Source of the DNA: Lachnospiraceae bacterium A2
Lineage (GTDB): Bacteria > Bacillota > Clostridia > Lachnospirales > Lachnospiraceae
Length of the DNA stretch: 64,000 nucleotides
NCBI GenBank assembly: GCA_000403315.2
Contig: KE159636.1
Location: 1,834,041-1,898,040, forward strand
Direction of reading: 5' to 3'
Below, piece by piece: positions 14,690-25,312 of this stretch. The translations under genes and the position numbers were made by a program. The stretch's first letter is position 1, and each line of letters begins with the position of its first letter. The notes under the pieces are model-generated. The model saw only the letters and a program-made list of their open reading frames with translations, was not told the origin of the DNA and did no database searches.

Positions 14690-16192
14690 ATGGGCCTGCT
14701 TAAGATGAATGGCATTACGAAATCCTTTAACGGCGTCACTGTCCTGCACCATGTAGACCTGACGGTTGGGAAAGGGGAAGTCCATGCGCTTCTTGGGGAA
14801 AATGGGGCGGGGAAGTCGACGCTGATGAACGTGCTCACCGGCGTGTTCCCAAGGGATGGGGGGACGGTTGAGTTCGACGGGAAGGAAATAGGGGCAGTGA
14901 CAATCCGCCAGTCGGAGGAATTAGGGATTGCATTCGTGCATCAGGAACTGAACCTGTTTAACGACCTTAAAGTGTATGAAAATATTTTCCTTGGGAGGGA
15001 GTATAAAAACCGCATTGGGAAACTGGACAAGAAAAAGATGGTTGCGGAAACAAGGGAACTGTTTGAGGAACTGGGGGTGGACATGGACCCAACGGAAGTC
15101 GTTGCAAACCTGAAAACAAGCCAAAAACAGTTATTGGAAATCTCAAAAGCCCTGTTTTTCAAAGCCAAGCTGCTGATTCTGGATGAGCCTACCACATCGC
15201 TGAACAATGATGAGGTTGCCCATCTGTTTTCCATTGTAAACAGCCTGAAACGGGAAAACGGGACGTCCTTTATTTTCATTTCCCATAAAATGCCGGAAAT
15301 TTTTGAGATTTCCGACCGGTATACGGTATTCCGGAACGGGCATTTTATTGGGACGGGTAACATAAGCGATACAGACCCAGAGAGCGTCACCCGGCTGATG
15401 GTAGGGGAAGGGTATTCGGCAGAGGACGTGTACAGGCAGAGGGAAACCGGAGGGGAAGCCTTAAAGCTGGAGCATTTTTCAGGCCCAGGGTTTTCGGATG
15501 TGAGCCTGACTGTAAAAAAAGGGCAGGTGATTGGCCTGACCGGCCTGCAGGGAGCCGGCAGCAGCGAGCTGATGCAGTGCATGTTCGGCAGCACAGCCCC
15601 TACCGGCGGCAAAATGCTGGTCCATGGGAAGCCGCTTCCCACCCACTCCATCCACAGCGCCATGAAAGCCGGGATTGCCATGCTGGCGGCGAACCGCAAG
15701 GAAAATTCCGTCCTTCCGGACATGAGCCTTTTGGAAAACATGTACCTGTCGGAGCATACGCTGTCTGCATGGAAACCGCTGATCCGCAAGCGCGGGGAAA
15801 AAGAGAAATTTGAAACCTACCAGGGGCTTTTGAATATCAAGGCACAGGGCAGCGACAGTTCCATCCTGTCCTTGAGCGGCGGGAACCAGCAAAAAGTATT
15901 TATTGCCCGGTGGCTGAATACGGACGCTGAAGTCCTGCTGTTCGACAACCCCACCCAGGGGATTGACGTGGGAGCAAAAGCGGAGATTTATAAGCTGATC
16001 CTTGAGCTTGCAAAGAGCGGGAAGACAATCCTGATTAATACGCTGGAAATTCCGGAAATCCAAAAAGTGGCGGATTTTTGCGTGGTATTTTACAACGGGG
16101 GCATTATCAAGGTACTGGGGCATGACGAAATAGACGAAACCACAGTCATGCTATATTCAACAAATGCGATCAATTCTGAGGAGGTACAGTAA
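14690..16192 (+). CDS. Sugar ABC transporter ATP-binding protein (RbsA/MglA/XylG type)
   Basis: A 500-residue ATPase with two ABC cassettes, the layout of the carbohydrate importer family CUT2. Cassette 1 (about 5-235): Walker A GENGAGKST, Walker B LLILDEPTTSLNNDE, a degenerate signature near LKTSQKQLLEI. Cassette 2 (about 250-495): GLTGLQGAGSSELMQ in the degenerate Walker A place, signature LSGGNQQKV and VLLFDNPTQGIDVGAK. ATG 14690 follows AGGAGGGATAGGA; the in-frame start at 14636 has no ribosome site. The single permease downstream fits the one-permease CUT2 pattern. Confidence 0.93.
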   Translation: MGLLKMNGITKSFNGVTVLHHVDLTVGKGEVHALLGENGAGKSTLMNVLTGVFPRDGGTVEFDGKEIGAVTIRQSEELGIAFVHQELNLFNDLKVYENIFLGREYKNRIGKLDKKKMVAETRELFEELGVDMDPTEVVANLKTSQKQLLEISKALFFKAKLLILDEPTTSLNNDEVAHLFSIVNSLKRENGTSFIFISHKMPEIFEISDRYTVFRNGHFIGTGNISDTDPESVTRLMVGEGYSAEDVYRQRETGGEALKLEHFSGPGFSDVSLTVKKGQVIGLTGLQGAGSSELMQCMFGSTAPTGGKMLVHGKPLPTHSIHSAMKAGIAMLAANRKENSVLPDMSLLENMYLSEHTLSAWKPLIRKRGEKEKFETYQGLLNIKAQGSDSSILSLSGGNQQKVFIARWLNTDAEVLLFDNPTQGIDVGAKAEIYKLILELAKSGKTILINTLEIPEIQKVADFCVVFYNGGIIKVLGHDEIDETTVMLYSTNAINSEEVQ

Positions 16193-17229
16193 TGGGTGCA
16201 GAGAAAAAGAATGGGAATCCCCCGGCAGGGAAGAAAATCGCCAGCTATTTGGGGGAGTATAGCTTCATCATTGTGTTTTTCCTTATTTTCCTGATCTATG
16301 TCTTAACCTGCAATGGGCTGACATGGAATGGGATGATGAATATTTTCCGCCATTCCGCAGTAGTAGGCATTATTGCCATTGGGATGGGGCTGATTTGCCT
16401 GACAGGGGAGATTGACCTTTCCGTAGGTTCCATGCTGTCGCTGGATGCAGGCTTTTCCGTCATAATTTTCAATATGACAGGGAGCATTTTTGCCACCCTG
16501 CTCTTTGCCGTGGCGTTTGGGGCGGCCTGCGGCATTGTCAACGGCCTTCTGGTGGGCTATGTCAAGATGCCGGCCTTTATTGTGACGCTGGCTACCATGC
16601 TGATTTTCCGGTCTTTTGCCCAGTATTTTTGCCAGCACATTGATAAAGAGCTTTTGGGCGGGGGCAGCTCCGTGTACCGTATGAGCATGGAAAAATCGTC
16701 CTACGATGCATTTTACCAGTTCGGGAATGGGAAAATTGCAACGATCCCCATTGTGGGGCTGATCCTCATCCTTATGACGGCGCTGTTTGTGTATATTGCC
16801 ACCAGCACCAAATATGGGAAAAAAGTGTACGCCGTGGGCAGCAATGAAAAAGGCGCCCAGATGGCAGGCATTAATGTTGCTTTGATGAAAGTCAGCGTGT
16901 TTACGATCGCAGGGATCCTGGTAGGGGCGGCGGCGTTCCTGTGGGTGGCGATGAATGCATCCGCAGACCCGGCGACTACGGGGAACAGCTATGAAATGTA
17001 TGCCATTGCAGCCGTTGTCCTTGGCGGAATCAGTATGTCCGGCGGCAAAGGGAAATGCCTTGGGATTTTCTTCGGCGCCCTTTCCTATACCATTATAGAC
17101 AAGATTATTGTGGCCCTTAAGATGGATTCGCTGATTAATAATGCAGTCAAAGGGATTATCCTGATCCTTGTGATTATGGTCCAGATTCTCGGCCCCCAGA
17201 TAAAAAGCAAATTTGCACATAAGGGCTAG
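16192..17229 (+). CDS. Sugar ABC transporter permease (RbsC/XylH type)
   Basis: A 345-residue polytopic permease of the CUT2 importer, with about nine or ten membrane helices. Family marks are GMGLICLTGEIDLSVGSML near residue 70, PAFIVTLATMLIFRS near 125 and VYAVGSNEKGAQMAGI near 225 (coupling region). The ATG shares one base with the stop of the ATPase gene, with AGGAGG ahead, so the two are co-translated. No T-rich terminator follows directly; the 198-bp structured repeat begins about 100 bp later. Confidence 0.92.
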   Translation: MGAEKKNGNPPAGKKIASYLGEYSFIIVFFLIFLIYVLTCNGLTWNGMMNIFRHSAVVGIIAIGMGLICLTGEIDLSVGSMLSLDAGFSVIIFNMTGSIFATLLFAVAFGAACGIVNGLLVGYVKMPAFIVTLATMLIFRSFAQYFCQHIDKELLGGGSSVYRMSMEKSSYDAFYQFGNGKIATIPIVGLILILMTALFVYIATSTKYGKKVYAVGSNEKGAQMAGINVALMKVSVFTIAGILVGAAAFLWVAMNASADPATTGNSYEMYAIAAVVLGGISMSGGKGKCLGIFFGALSYTIIDKIIVALKMDSLINNAVKGIILILVIMVQILGPQIKSKFAHKG

Positions 17230-17332
17230 TGCATTGCTTTGCAATGTAAACCTTTTGAACAAATTTACGTATTGTAATTTACGTTGAGCGATACCAGATA
17301 AGGATAAATTTTTATTTTGTGAAAAGGAAATG

Positions 17333-17530
17333 TTTTGAGTTTCCCCATTTTGTAATCCATAGTGCCAAAAGGTTTTCATCACAAGGTGATGAAAACACTT
17401 TGCACATAAAAGCGCTCTGGAAAGCTAGCGTTCCAGTGTGCTTTTTGTGCAAGATGTCTATGCTGCCAAAGGCAGCAAGACCTTTTGGCACTATCATATC
17501 AGCTATTATAAAAAATGGGGAAACTCAAAA
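17333..17530. repeat. 198-bp multi-hairpin repeat, copy 1
   Basis: The ends are a perfect 19-bp inverted repeat (TTTTGAGTTTCCCCATTTT and its complement). Inside it nests a second stem (ATAGTGCCAAAAGG with CCTTTTGGCACTAT), and inside that three hairpins: TTTTCATCAC/GTGATGAAAA, a long arm TGCACATAAAAGC/GCTTTTTGTGCA closing on CTGGAA/TTCCAG, and CTGCC/GGCAG. The second copy (23296-23493) has exactly the same length and differs mostly by paired changes. It has no coding capacity. Confidence 0.85.
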
Positions 17531-17543
17531 AAGGAAATGTATC

Positions 17544-17572
17544 TTGCAATTAAAATTTGCATATGCTATAAT
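17544..17572 (+). promoter_or_regulatory. Promoter of the candidate antisense RNA
   Basis: TTGCAA, 17-bp spacer, TATAAT: a near-consensus sigma-A promoter with no protein gene behind it. Start of transcription expected near 17579. Confidence 0.75.
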
Positions 17573-17578
17573 GCCAAT

Positions 17579-17663
17579 AGGCAAAGAAATGTGGAGAATT
17601 CCATGTAGGCAAAGAACGAATCCCCCGACTGTAATGGCGTACAGTCGGGGGATTCTTCTTTTC
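17579..17663 (+). ncRNA. Candidate type I antitoxin RNA
   Basis: From the promoter at 17544-17572 a short RNA of about 85 nt would end at a perfect 16-bp stem (17618-17633 with 17640-17655, 6-base loop) followed by the T-rich TCTTTTCTTTTT. It points toward, and would overlap the 3' end of, the mRNA of the small membrane peptide encoded on the other strand. This is the convergent layout of txpA/RatA- and Fst-type systems. Function is inferred from architecture only. Confidence 0.5.
17618..17663. terminator. Perfect 16-bp hairpin terminator
   Basis: GAATCCCCCGACTGTA pairs perfectly with TACAGTCGGGGGATTC. The T-rich tail is on the plus side; on the minus strand it lies about 37 bp after the peptide's stop codon, so it could serve both transcripts. 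Confidence 0.8.
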
Positions 17664-17691
17664 TTTTTATAGTGACAAAGCGTCCACTAGG

Positions 17692-17790
17692 CTAGTTGTT
17701 GCCTTTGTCGTGCCTGTCTAGCCATTTGCTGATGAGGTGGCAAACCACACCTGCCGCGACAGTCACAAGAAATGTGAAGAATAACTCCAT
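17692..17790 (-). CDS. 32-residue membrane peptide, candidate type I toxin
   Basis: The peptide is MELFFTFLVTVAAGVVCHLI followed by SKWLDRHDKGNN: one membrane helix (about residues 3-20), then a charged tail. This pattern (short helix, K-W-L-D and a polar end) is that of Fst/TxpA/BsrG-like toxins and of many unnamed Clostridia peptides. The ATG is preceded by GGGAGGGGG. The leader can fold ACACCC against GGGTGT, hiding the ribosome site, as in known type I toxins. An extended -10 box (TGTTATAAT, TATAAT at 17842-17837) lies about 45 bp upstream. The convergent RNA at 17579-17663 is the proposed antitoxin. The family assignment rests on size, layout and hydrophobicity. Confidence 0.65.
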   Translation of the reverse strand: MELFFTFLVTVAAGVVCHLISKWLDRHDKGNN

Positions 17791-17836
17791 GCAAACACCC
17801 CCTCCCGTTGCCGGGTGTAGGTTGGACAACACAAGC

Positions 17837-17845
17837 ATTATAACA
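17837..17845 (-). promoter_or_regulatory. Extended -10 promoter of the membrane peptide
   Basis: Read on the minus strand: TGTTATAAT, an extended -10 box, with only a poor -35 sequence. A leader of roughly 40 nt results. The rest, 17850-18131, shows no gene or clear signal. Confidence 0.55.
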
Positions 17846-18131
17846 TATCGGCAGATAATCTTCTATCACTTTTGGGAAGAACTTTATAATTCGGATTGTG
17901 GTTGGCGCAATCCGATGCTCGTTATCATTGTGGACGCTGTTGCAAAGTGATTTCCTCATGTAGCTGATATTTTTGATTTCTGCTTTTACCATCCGAGCAA
18001 AAAATCCTATTCCTTTTCTCCTCGGCTTTGTATCATCTGCTTTAAATATATTTTTATCCTTATCTGGTTTCAAACTTACTGTGAACAGTAACATAAAATT
18101 CTAAAGAAATTATAAAATCAGAAAAATACCC

Positions 18132-18160
18132 TTGACAATAAAAAACGATAGTGCTATTTT
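18132..18160 (+). promoter_or_regulatory. Promoter of the hrcA heat-shock operon
   Basis: TTGACA (18132-18137), 17 bp, TATTTT (18155-18160), just ahead of the CIRCE operator. Confidence 0.8.
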
Positions 18161-18173
18161 ATGTACATAGATG

Positions 18174-18200
18174 TTAGCACTCCTACAAGCTGAGTGCTAA
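18174..18200 (+). promoter_or_regulatory. CIRCE operator (HrcA binding site)
   Basis: TTAGCACTC, nine bases, GAGTGCTAA: a perfect match to the CIRCE consensus, placed at the transcription start, so HrcA bound here represses the whole operon. Confidence 0.97.
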
Positions 18201-18288
18201 CAAAAACAGGGACAGATACGCAGGGGCGCCCAGGCAGGCGCGCCCGTTACCAGAATGGATAAAAGGACACCGTAACAGGAGGATTGAG

Positions 18289-19329
18289 ATGCAGGAGCTG
18301 GATGAACGGAAACGGAAAATTTTACATGCAATCATCCAGAATTATCTGGACACCGGGGAGCCGGTAGGTTCAAGGACCATTTCCAAATATTCGGACCTGC
18401 ACCTGAGCTCCGCCACCATCCGCAATGAAATGTCAGATTTGGAGGAATTAGGTTACATTTTGCAGCCCCACACCTCTGCTGGCAGGATCCCTTCGGACCA
18501 GGGCTACCGGTTTTACGTAGACAACTTAATGAGGGAGAAGGAGCAGGAAGTTACCGAGATGAAGGAGTTCATGATTGAGCACACGGAACGTATGGAGCAG
18601 GTGCTCAAGCAGATGGCGAAGGTGCTGGCAGCCAACACCAATTATACCGCCATGATTACTTCCCCTTCTTACCATAAGAATAAAGTGAAGTTCCTGCAGT
18701 TGTCCCAGGTGGATGAAGAACAGCTTTTGGCAGTGATTGTGATGGAAGGCAACCTGGTGAAGAATAAGATGATTTCCACAAGGGAAGCCTTAGATAATGA
18801 AACATTATTGAAGCTGAATATCCTGCTGAACACCAGCTTAAACGGGCTGTCGGCAGAGGAGATCAACCTAGGGACCATTGCGAGGCTGAAAGAGCAGGCA
18901 GGCATCCACAGCAACATCGTCAGCGACGTGCTGGATGCATTGGCAGGGGCTATCCAGGAGGATGAGGAACTGGAGGTATATACCAGCGGGACCACGAACC
19001 TGCTGAAATACCCGGAATTAAGCGATTCCAAGAAGGCCCAGGAGCTGCTCAACGCGTTTGAGGAGAAGCAGCAGCTTATCAGCCTTGTGAACGAAACCCT
19101 CAACATGGAAGAAGAAACAGGGATTCAGGTGTACATCGGCGCAGAGTCCCCCATCCAGAACATGAAGGACTGCAGCGTAGTAACTGCAACCTACCAGCTA
19201 GGCGAAGGGATGACAGGGACCATCGGGATTATCGGGCCAAAGCGCATGGATTACGAAAACGTCATGGACAATCTGAAGACATTGAAGATACAGCTTGATA
19301 CCGTATTCCGGAAGCCCAGGAAAACATAG
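18289..19329 (+). CDS. hrcA: Heat-inducible transcription repressor HrcA
   Basis: A 346-residue repressor of class I heat-shock genes; it binds CIRCE and is kept folded by GroE. The amino-terminal winged helix (about 1-75) has the family signature YLDTGEPVGSRTISK and HLSSATIRNEMSDLEELGYI, then HTSAGRIPSDQGYRFYVD. The GAF-like carboxy half ends with GTIGIIGPKRMDYENVM. Length is normal. It is the first gene of the hrcA-grpE-dnaK-dnaJ operon, behind its own operator, so the operon is autoregulated. Confidence 0.97.
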   Translation: MQELDERKRKILHAIIQNYLDTGEPVGSRTISKYSDLHLSSATIRNEMSDLEELGYILQPHTSAGRIPSDQGYRFYVDNLMREKEQEVTEMKEFMIEHTERMEQVLKQMAKVLAANTNYTAMITSPSYHKNKVKFLQLSQVDEEQLLAVIVMEGNLVKNKMISTREALDNETLLKLNILLNTSLNGLSAEEINLGTIARLKEQAGIHSNIVSDVLDALAGAIQEDEELEVYTSGTTNLLKYPELSDSKKAQELLNAFEEKQQLISLVNETLNMEEETGIQVYIGAESPIQNMKDCSVVTATYQLGEGMTGTIGIIGPKRMDYENVMDNLKTLKIQLDTVFRKPRKT

Positions 19330-19430
19330 GACATGGATTATAATCCAGAAATGATGAAAAAGGCACCGCATTCGGAAACCTGAAAGGAATACCGTATTCC
19401 GAAGCCAGAATAAGAGAAAGGTGAAAAGAT

Positions 19431-22021
<2,591 letters not shown>

Positions 22022-22039
22022 AACGTAAGCCGAAAATAA

Positions 22040-22073
22040 CAGCATCCTCCCGTGGTGACACGGAGGGATGCTG
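22040..22073 (+). promoter_or_regulatory. Hairpin between dnaK and dnaJ
   Basis: CAGCATCCTCCCGTG pairs with CACGGAGGGATGCTG around GTGA, without a following T run. It probably tunes or processes the operon mRNA between the abundant DnaK and the less abundant DnaJ. Confidence 0.55.
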
Positions 22074-22100
22074 ATATTTGGCAAATAAGAGGAGTTTATC

Positions 22101-23276
22101 ATGGCAGAACAGAAAAGAGATTACTATGAGGTCCTTGGAGTGGACAAAAATGCAGACGATGCTGCGATTAAGAAGGCATACCGCCAGCTTGCCAAGAAGT
22201 ACCACCCTGACATGAACCCGGGGGACGCGGAAGCGGAGAAAAAGTTTAAGGAAGCTTCGGAAGCCTACGCTGTCTTAAGCGACCCGGACAAAAAGCACCA
22301 GTACGACCAGTTCGGCCATGCGGCATTTGACGGCGGCATGGGCGGCGGAGGGGGTTTTGACTTTTCCGGCATGGACATGGGGGATATTTTCGGCGATATT
22401 TTCGGCGATTTATTCGGCGGCTCCAGAAGGCGCTCCGCCAACAACGGCCCCATGAAGGGGGCGAATTTGCGGGCGGCAGTGCGGATTACCTTTGAGGAGG
22501 CTGCATTTGGCTGCGAGAAAGAGATTGAGATAACCTTAAAAGATGAATGTACCACCTGTCACACCACTGGGGCAAAGCCGGGAACCACCCCGGAAACTTG
22601 CGGGAAGTGCGGCGGGAAAGGGAAGGTGGTCTATACCCAGCAGTCCTTCCTTGGCATGGTGCAGAATGTGCAGACCTGCCCGGACTGCCATGGGACCGGG
22701 AAAATCATTAAGGAGAAATGCCCGGACTGCCGTGGGAACGGGTACATTGCAAAGCGCAAGAAAATCAAGGTTTCCATCCCGGCAGGCATTGACAATGGGC
22801 AGAGCGTACGCATCCGGGACAAGGGGGAACCAGGCACTAACGGAGGCCCAAGGGGCGACTTGCTGGTAGAGGTAAATGTCAGCAGGCATCCGATTTTCCA
22901 GCGCCAGGACATGAATATTTATTCCACGGCGCCCATTTCTTTTGCACAGGCGGCATTAGGGGGAGAGGTGCGCATCAGCACCATAGACGGGGATATCCTT
23001 TACGACGTAAAGCCGGGGACCCAGACTGACACCAGAATCCGTTTAAAGGGCAAGGGCATCCCCTCCCTGCGCAATTCCTCTATCCGGGGAGACCATTACG
23101 TGACCCTTGTGGTGCAGGTACCCACTGGCCTGAACGACGAAGCCAAAGAAGCGCTGCGCAGGTTTGACGAAGCCAGCAGCCAGTCCTTGAAGAAGCAGGG
23201 CGGCTCACATGCAGAAAAACATGGGAAAAAGAAAGGGTTTATGGGGAAGCTGAAAGAATCTTTCGAAGATATTTAA
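22101..23276 (+). CDS. dnaJ: Molecular chaperone DnaJ (Hsp40)
   Basis: A 391-residue co-chaperone. The J domain (1-70) has the HPD triad in [10 protein letters not shown]; a Gly/Phe-rich segment follows (about 75-115). Four CxxCxGxG-type zinc repeats are seen at [24 protein letters not shown] and CPDCRGNG. Two carboxy-terminal beta domains and a basic tail ([10 protein letters not shown]) complete it. All zinc ligands are present. Last gene of the heat-shock operon; the 198-bp repeat begins 20 bp after the stop. Confidence 0.97.
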   Translation: MAEQKRDYYEVLGVDKNADDAAIKKAYRQLAKKYHPDMNPGDAEAEKKFKEASEAYAVLSDPDKKHQYDQFGHAAFDGGMGGGGGFDFSGMDMGDIFGDIFGDLFGGSRRRSANNGPMKGANLRAAVRITFEEAAFGCEKEIEITLKDECTTCHTTGAKPGTTPETCGKCGGKGKVVYTQQSFLGMVQNVQTCPDCHGTGKIIKEKCPDCRGNGYIAKRKKIKVSIPAGIDNGQSVRIRDKGEPGTNGGPRGDLLVEVNVSRHPIFQRQDMNIYSTAPISFAQAALGGEVRISTIDGDILYDVKPGTQTDTRIRLKGKGIPSLRNSSIRGDHYVTLVVQVPTGLNDEAKEALRRFDEASSQSLKKQGGSHAEKHGKKKGFMGKLKESFEDI

Positions 23277-23295
23277 AGCGCCCGCCAAAATAACA

Positions 23296-23493
23296 TTTTG
23301 AGTTTCCCCATTTTGCAATTCATAGAGCCAAAAGGTTTCCGTCACAAAGTGATGGAAACACTTTGCACATAAAAGTGCTCTGGAAAGCTGGCTTTTCAGA
23401 GCGTTTTTTGTGCAAGATGTCTATGCTGCCAAAGGCAGCAAGACCTTTTGGCTCTATAGTATCGGCTATTATAAAAAATGGGGAAACTCAAAA
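23296..23493. repeat. 198-bp multi-hairpin repeat, copy 2
   Basis: Same length and 19-bp terminal inverted repeats as 17333-17530. Changes occur in pairs that keep the stems: GTGCC/GGCAC in copy 1 is GAGCC/GGCTC here, and TTTTCATCAC/GTGATGAAAA is TTTCCGTCAC/GTGATGGAAA (one G-T wobble). It sits directly behind dnaJ. Confidence 0.85.
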
Positions 23494-23721
23494 AATAACA
23501 TATATTGACATTTCTCTCCTTTCCCTGTAAATTATAGTATAAACTGAGAAAAAGGCAGGGAACCATCCAGCTTCGGCCGGGGCTGGATGAAACCAGCCGG
23601 ATGTGCCCGCTGCAGCCAGCGGGGCAGCCGGCTCCTGCGGCGTTGGCCGGATGCCCGTGCAGGCACGGCATTTGGCTCCTTTCCCGCGGGGATAAATTTT
23701 ACAGAGAGGAATGGAAACAAT

Positions 23722-24504
23722 ATGACTTTATCTTGGAAAGAACTGCTTGTTTTTTTGATTTTATTTGCGGCCAACCTGATCCAGGCAATTACCGGCTTTG
23801 CCGGAACCCTTCTGGGGATGCCGCCTACCATACAGCTTATTGGGGTGGACGAGGCGAAATCCGTGCTTGCCGTCCTGGACCAGCTCTCCTGCCTGTTGAT
23901 TGTGCTGACAGGCTTCCGGCACATCAACTGGAAAGAATTCTGCAAAATGGCAGTATTGATGGTGGCTGGGATGTTCATTGGGATGAAGATTTTTGAAGTG
24001 TTCCCAGTGCAGCAGCTTCTGACGCTGTACGGGGTTATGATTCTGTGCATTGCCATCTGGAAACTGTTTGGGCAGAAGCTGGCGCAGGGGCTGTTCCCGC
24101 AGAAGGCAGGCCCGAAGGGCGGCGCAGGGGAACACAGGGCGAAATCCCCGGCTTATGTTGCAGGGATGCTGCTGGTTATCCTGGCGGCAGGCGTCATCCA
24201 TGGGATGTTTGTGTCCGGGGGCGCGCTGCTGGTAATTTACGCTTCCTCTGCGCTGAAGGAAAAAGAGGAGTTCCGGGCAACCATGGCCATGCTGTGGGTT
24301 ACAATCGGCTGCTACCTGACAGGGAACCAGATACAGGCGGGGCACTTTAATTCCCATGTTGTCTTTTTATGCGCGGCAGGGACCATCCCGCTTTTTGCAG
24401 GCATCTTTTTTGGGACAAAGCTGGTGAAGAAAATCAGACAGGAAACCTTCTTAAAGCTTACCTATGTGCTGCTGGTTATTTCCGGCGCCCTTGCCATTGT
24501 ATAA
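23722..24504 (+). CDS. TauE/SafE-family permease
   Basis: A 260-residue membrane protein with about eight helices in two repeated halves, the TauE/SafE (TSUP) layout: FAANLIQAITGFAGTLLGMP near the start and GVIHGMFVSGGALLVIYA in the second half. Members move sulfite, sulfonates or related small organic anions across the membrane. ATG 23722 is preceded by GAGAGGAATGG; an in-frame start at 23587 would add a non-membrane basic leader with no ribosome site. It stands alone between the repeat and the PTS operon, so its substrate is open. Confidence 0.85.
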   Translation: MTLSWKELLVFLILFAANLIQAITGFAGTLLGMPPTIQLIGVDEAKSVLAVLDQLSCLLIVLTGFRHINWKEFCKMAVLMVAGMFIGMKIFEVFPVQQLLTLYGVMILCIAIWKLFGQKLAQGLFPQKAGPKGGAGEHRAKSPAYVAGMLLVILAAGVIHGMFVSGGALLVIYASSALKEKEEFRATMAMLWVTIGCYLTGNQIQAGHFNSHVVFLCAAGTIPLFAGIFFGTKLVKKIRQETFLKLTYVLLVISGALAIV

Positions 24505-24626
24505 GGGCATCCAGTTGGGAAAATTGGGCGGGGCTTTGGTTTTTGCCTGATTTTGTGAAATTTGCATAAATAACAGAAAAAAAATTAAGCAATACATACA
24601 AAATGCCCACAAATTTAAAAAACCTA

Positions 24627-24655
24627 TTGACTTTATTGTCCGCATTTACTACAAT
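24627..24655 (+). promoter_or_regulatory. Promoter of the alpha-glucoside PTS operon
   Basis: TTGACT, 17 bp, TACAAT. The transcript would start near 24662 and run into the antiterminator/terminator element at 24683-24744. Confidence 0.8.
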
Positions 24656-24682
24656 AGTACCATAAATTATAAATAAATAAAC

Positions 24683-24744
24683 GCGTGTTACTGTTCAATC
24701 AGGCATGAGTTCTCTTTAGAAAAGGAGAATTCATGTCTTTTTTT
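24683..24744 (+). promoter_or_regulatory. LicT-type ribonucleic antiterminator and overlapping terminator
   Basis: GTGTTACTGTTCAATCAGGC matches the RAT sequence recognised by BglG/LicT/SacT proteins (core GTTACTG and CAGGCA). It overlaps an intrinsic terminator: CATGAGTTCTC (24704-24714) pairs with GAGAATTCATG (24725-24735), followed by TCTTTTTTT. When the antiterminator encoded downstream binds the RAT, the terminator cannot form and the operon is read. Confidence 0.85.
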
Positions 24745-24802
24745 GTCGGCTTCCGGCCGGGCTGGCGAAAGGATGGCAGGCATGCCGAAAAGGAGGATGA
24801 GG

Positions 24803-25288
24803 ATGTTTTCAATGTTTAAGAAAAAAGCAGGGCTGGAACTTGCTGCAGTGGCAGATGGCCGCTGTATCCCAATCGAGGAGGTAAAGGACCCTGTATTTTC
24901 CGGCAAGGCGCTGGGGGATGGGGTAGCAATCATCCCGGAAGACAGCGTGGTTACCGCCCCCTGCGACGGGACGCTGTCCATGGTGGCAGACACGCTCCAC
25001 GCCTTTGGCATGGCAAGGGAGGATGGCCTTGAACTGATGGTGCATATTGGGATCGACACGGTAGCTCTTGGGGGAGAAGGCTTTGAAGCTTTAGCCCAGG
25101 CAGGCAGCCAGGTGAAAAAGGGCGCCCCGATTATCCGCTTTAACGCAGCGCTGATGCAGGAAAAGGGAGTGGATATGACTACCATGCTGATTCTTTTGAA
25201 CCCAGCCCAGTACCAATTCAAAAAGCTGGCCCTGGGCCAGCAGGTGAAAAAAGGGGCTGACACTGTTATTGAGTGCACACCGCAATGA
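24803..25288 (+). CDS. PTS glucose-family EIIA component
   Basis: A 161-residue cytoplasmic phosphocarrier that passes phosphate from HPr to the EIICB at 26150. The EIIA-Glc fold shows PIEEVKDPVFSGKALGDGVAI, VTAPCDGTLSM and the active-site region LELMVHIGIDTVALGGEGF (phosphorylated His in VHIGID). ATG 24803 lies 6 bases after AGGAGG; the ATG at 24797 touches that site. It is the first gene behind the RAT/terminator, so it is expressed only under antitermination. A free-standing EIIA as first gene is less common than fusion to EIICB. Confidence 0.9.
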   Translation: MFSMFKKKAGLELAAVADGRCIPIEEVKDPVFSGKALGDGVAIIPEDSVVTAPCDGTLSMVADTLHAFGMAREDGLELMVHIGIDTVALGGEGFEALAQAGSQVKKGAPIIRFNAALMQEKGVDMTTMLILLNPAQYQFKKLALGQQVKKGADTVIECTPQ

Positions 25289-25312
25289 TGATTTGTGATT
25301 GGGGATTTTGAG

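Noticed and set aside
17687..18094. 135-codon minus-strand frame across the small-peptide locus
   Set aside because: It reads through the peptide's leader and promoter, has no ribosome site and a composition unlike a protein; the 32-codon frame explains the region better.
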